64,000 nucleotides of DNA. It comes from Bettongia penicillata ogilbyi (Eukaryota > Chordata > Mammalia > Diprotodontia > Potoroidae). The stretch lies in the NCBI GenBank assembly GCA_023548195.1, contig JAJHZJ010000808.1, forward strand, positions 6,104,889 through 6,168,888, given 5' to 3'. Positions 62,640-64,000 of the stretch are shown here, in pieces. A model generated the notes under the pieces. That model was not told where the DNA came from and made no database searches. It saw nothing but the letters and a program-made list of their open reading frames with translations. The position numbers and the translations under genes were made by a program. The first letter of the stretch is position 1. Every line of letters begins with the position of its first letter.

Positions 62640-62775
62640 CAAATAGTAATAATTATTGTAGTAGATCTCCTTGTGGTGGCAAAGAACTGGACACTGAAGG
62701 GATATCCATCAACTGGGTGAAAAATTTGTGGTATATGACTGTGGAACTATGATTTCACTGCTACTGGAAATTCCC
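62640..62775 (+). mobile_element. L1 3' region fragment
   Basis: TCTCCTTGTGGTGGCAAAGA with ACTGGACACTGAAGGGATAT and CCATCAACTGGGTGAAAAAT. Confidence 0.75.
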
Positions 62776-63027
62776 AGGTTTTCTGATTTTATCACATACA
62801 TCAATTCTTACAGTATAATACTATTCCATTACAACTGGGAAACTTCCTCTACTAAAAACATCTTTTCCACAATTTATAGAAAATTTTAAAGCAGAATCTG
62901 GAAAATAAAATCCAATAATATAAATGGAAAGTACAACAATAAAATATTTAAAATTGAATGCTATAAAATTATAATGACCCAAAATGGTCCCAAAGCAGAG
63001 ATATAAGAAGGCCACTTCCTTCATATA

Positions 63028-63075
63028 CATATACATACACACACACACATACATACATACATATATATATATTAT
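63028..63075 (+). repeat. ACAT/AC/AT compound microsatellite
   Basis: ATACAT, then ACACAC, then CATA units, then TATATA. Confidence 0.93.
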
Positions 63076-63274
63076 TTTTCTTTTGCACAAGTGGGAGACC
63101 ATGGGTTTGAAACACTACAGAAGATTATTGTCCCCTATCATGTGTTGGTTAATTATGCACAAATCTTTTTTTTCTTTTTTATTCTTTGTAATAAGGGATG
63201 CCTCTTTGGGAGGGAAAGAGAGAAGGAAATACACTGAGAAATATAAGTGATTTAAATACAAAAGATCAATGAAT

Positions 63275-63345
63275 ATTATTATTATTAGCCACCATTTATA
63301 TAGCACTTTAAGGTTTACAAAGTCTTTTGTATCTGTTATCTGATT
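63275..63345 (-). mobile_element. MIR/THER1-type 3' end, minus orientation
   Basis: CACCATTTATATAGCACTTT with AAGGTTTACAAAGTCTTTTG. Confidence 0.6.
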
Positions 63346-63930
63346 AAAAAAAAAAACAGTGAATGTGGAACCTTCTTTCCCATTGAGACCTAAAATTTAT
63401 TTTCCTTCTATTTTCATTTTCTACAATTGACAATGTCATTGGCATCCATGCAATTAAGGTTAATGTCTATTCTGGGGAATAGAGATTATGAGCAGACATT
63501 ATCACAGCAGGGCCTGGTCTAGATCTGTTTACGTAGTGATATTTCACAAAATTAGAATCAGGATTAGAATTCAATATTTCAGAGTAATTTTAATCTGACG
63601 TTATAATGGCTATAAAATTATAGAAGCAAGATAATGTGTGAACTTCACTCTCATCTTTTTACATAAAAAAATCTGTCAATTCCTTTCTTGATCTGCCTTA
63701 TAAAAAATAAACTCTTACCAATGCTTTTGATAATACTGTTTTCATTTCCCATGCCACTCTGCTAATACAGCTGTCCCTTGTAGTAAGTTAGATAAAAGAA
63801 ACTGCCAACATTGACTATGTCTAACAGCCTCATTTCACACCTGTAGTCTACCATCTCTCTAGGATGAAAAGTATGTTCCAAGATGGAGAGTCAAGAGGGG
63901 TCAGCGTAAAGATCTGAGTTCTGATGTCTT
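63346..63930. other. AT-rich intronic sequence
   Basis: Nothing recognised. Confidence 0.5.
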
Positions 63931-63934
63931 AGCA

Positions 63935-64000
63935 TTGTTTCCTCTATCCTACTGTGGACATTATTCTCCTTGTTTATTTCACTGTGCATGAATTCATATC
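63935..64000 (-). mobile_element. L1 fragment, minus orientation, cut by the window end
   Basis: GACATTATTCTCCTTGTTTA with TTTCACTGTGCATGAATTCA resembles the same L1 region as 59000-59060. Confidence 0.5.

Larger units (their letters stand above)
49869..64000 (-). other. ATP8A1: ATP8A1 intron extending past the window (inferred)
   Basis: I looked on the minus strand for the next upstream ATP8A1 exon (the segment ending in a MAPDMSGE-like peptide) and did not see it. The rest of the window therefore seems to be one intron of more than 14 kb. It is filled with L1, L3/CR1, L2, MIR and MAR1 copies plus unique stretches listed separately. Confidence 0.65.

Noticed and set aside
50000..64000. Search for the next upstream ATP8A1 exon
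   Set aside because: No minus-strand segment encoding the expected pre-transmembrane peptide with splice sites was seen. It probably lies beyond the window.

Overview
This window is mammalian nuclear DNA, almost certainly from a marsupial. The evidence is the interspersed repeat set: many tRNA-derived CORE-SINEs with a BovB/RTE-like 3' tail (MAR1-type), L1 3' ends of the marsupial kind, abundant MIR, L2 and CR1/L3 relics, and no Alu, B1 or carnivore/ungulate SINEs. I cannot name the species from sequence alone.

Two protein-coding genes are supported, in the arrangement known from human 4p13 (SHISA3 and ATP8A1, tail to tail). SHISA3 lies on the + strand in two coding exons (25715-25991 and 28573-29027) and encodes an apparently intact 243-residue protein. 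Its first exon sits in a CpG island spanning about 24.8-27.1 kb. ATP8A1, a P4-ATPase lipid flippase, is present only as its 3' end on the - strand: four coding exons (49868-49780, 49108-49016, 40078-39987, 38954-38857) and a long 3' UTR that probably ends near 33.91 kb. The two genes converge, with about 4 kb between their likely poly(A) sites.

Layout: 0-24 kb is intergenic DNA upstream of SHISA3. It is rich in repeats and holds L2 blocks, a RTE-type LINE relic, several MAR1 SINEs, a near full-length 7SL RNA pseudogene (17668-17957) and a probable relic of a Y-box cold-shock-domain retrocopy (about 16.78-16.89 kb). 24.3-29.8 kb is SHISA3. 29.8-33.9 kb is the convergent intergenic gap. 33.9-49.9 kb is the ATP8A1 3' end. 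49.9-64 kb appears to be one ATP8A1 intron running out of the window, with L1, L3/CR1, MIR and L2 copies, a second (Alu-domain only) 7SL fragment inserted into a MIR, and an unusual GC-elevated repeat-poor block at 51.6-52.6 kb.

I found no new gene system, CRISPR array or bacterial-type element. The most interesting items are sequence relics (7SL copies, the Y-box relic, an internal direct duplication in an L2, a hAT MITE, a perfect 16-bp inverted repeat beside a 42-bp repeat) and several repeat-free blocks that may be conserved regulatory DNA.
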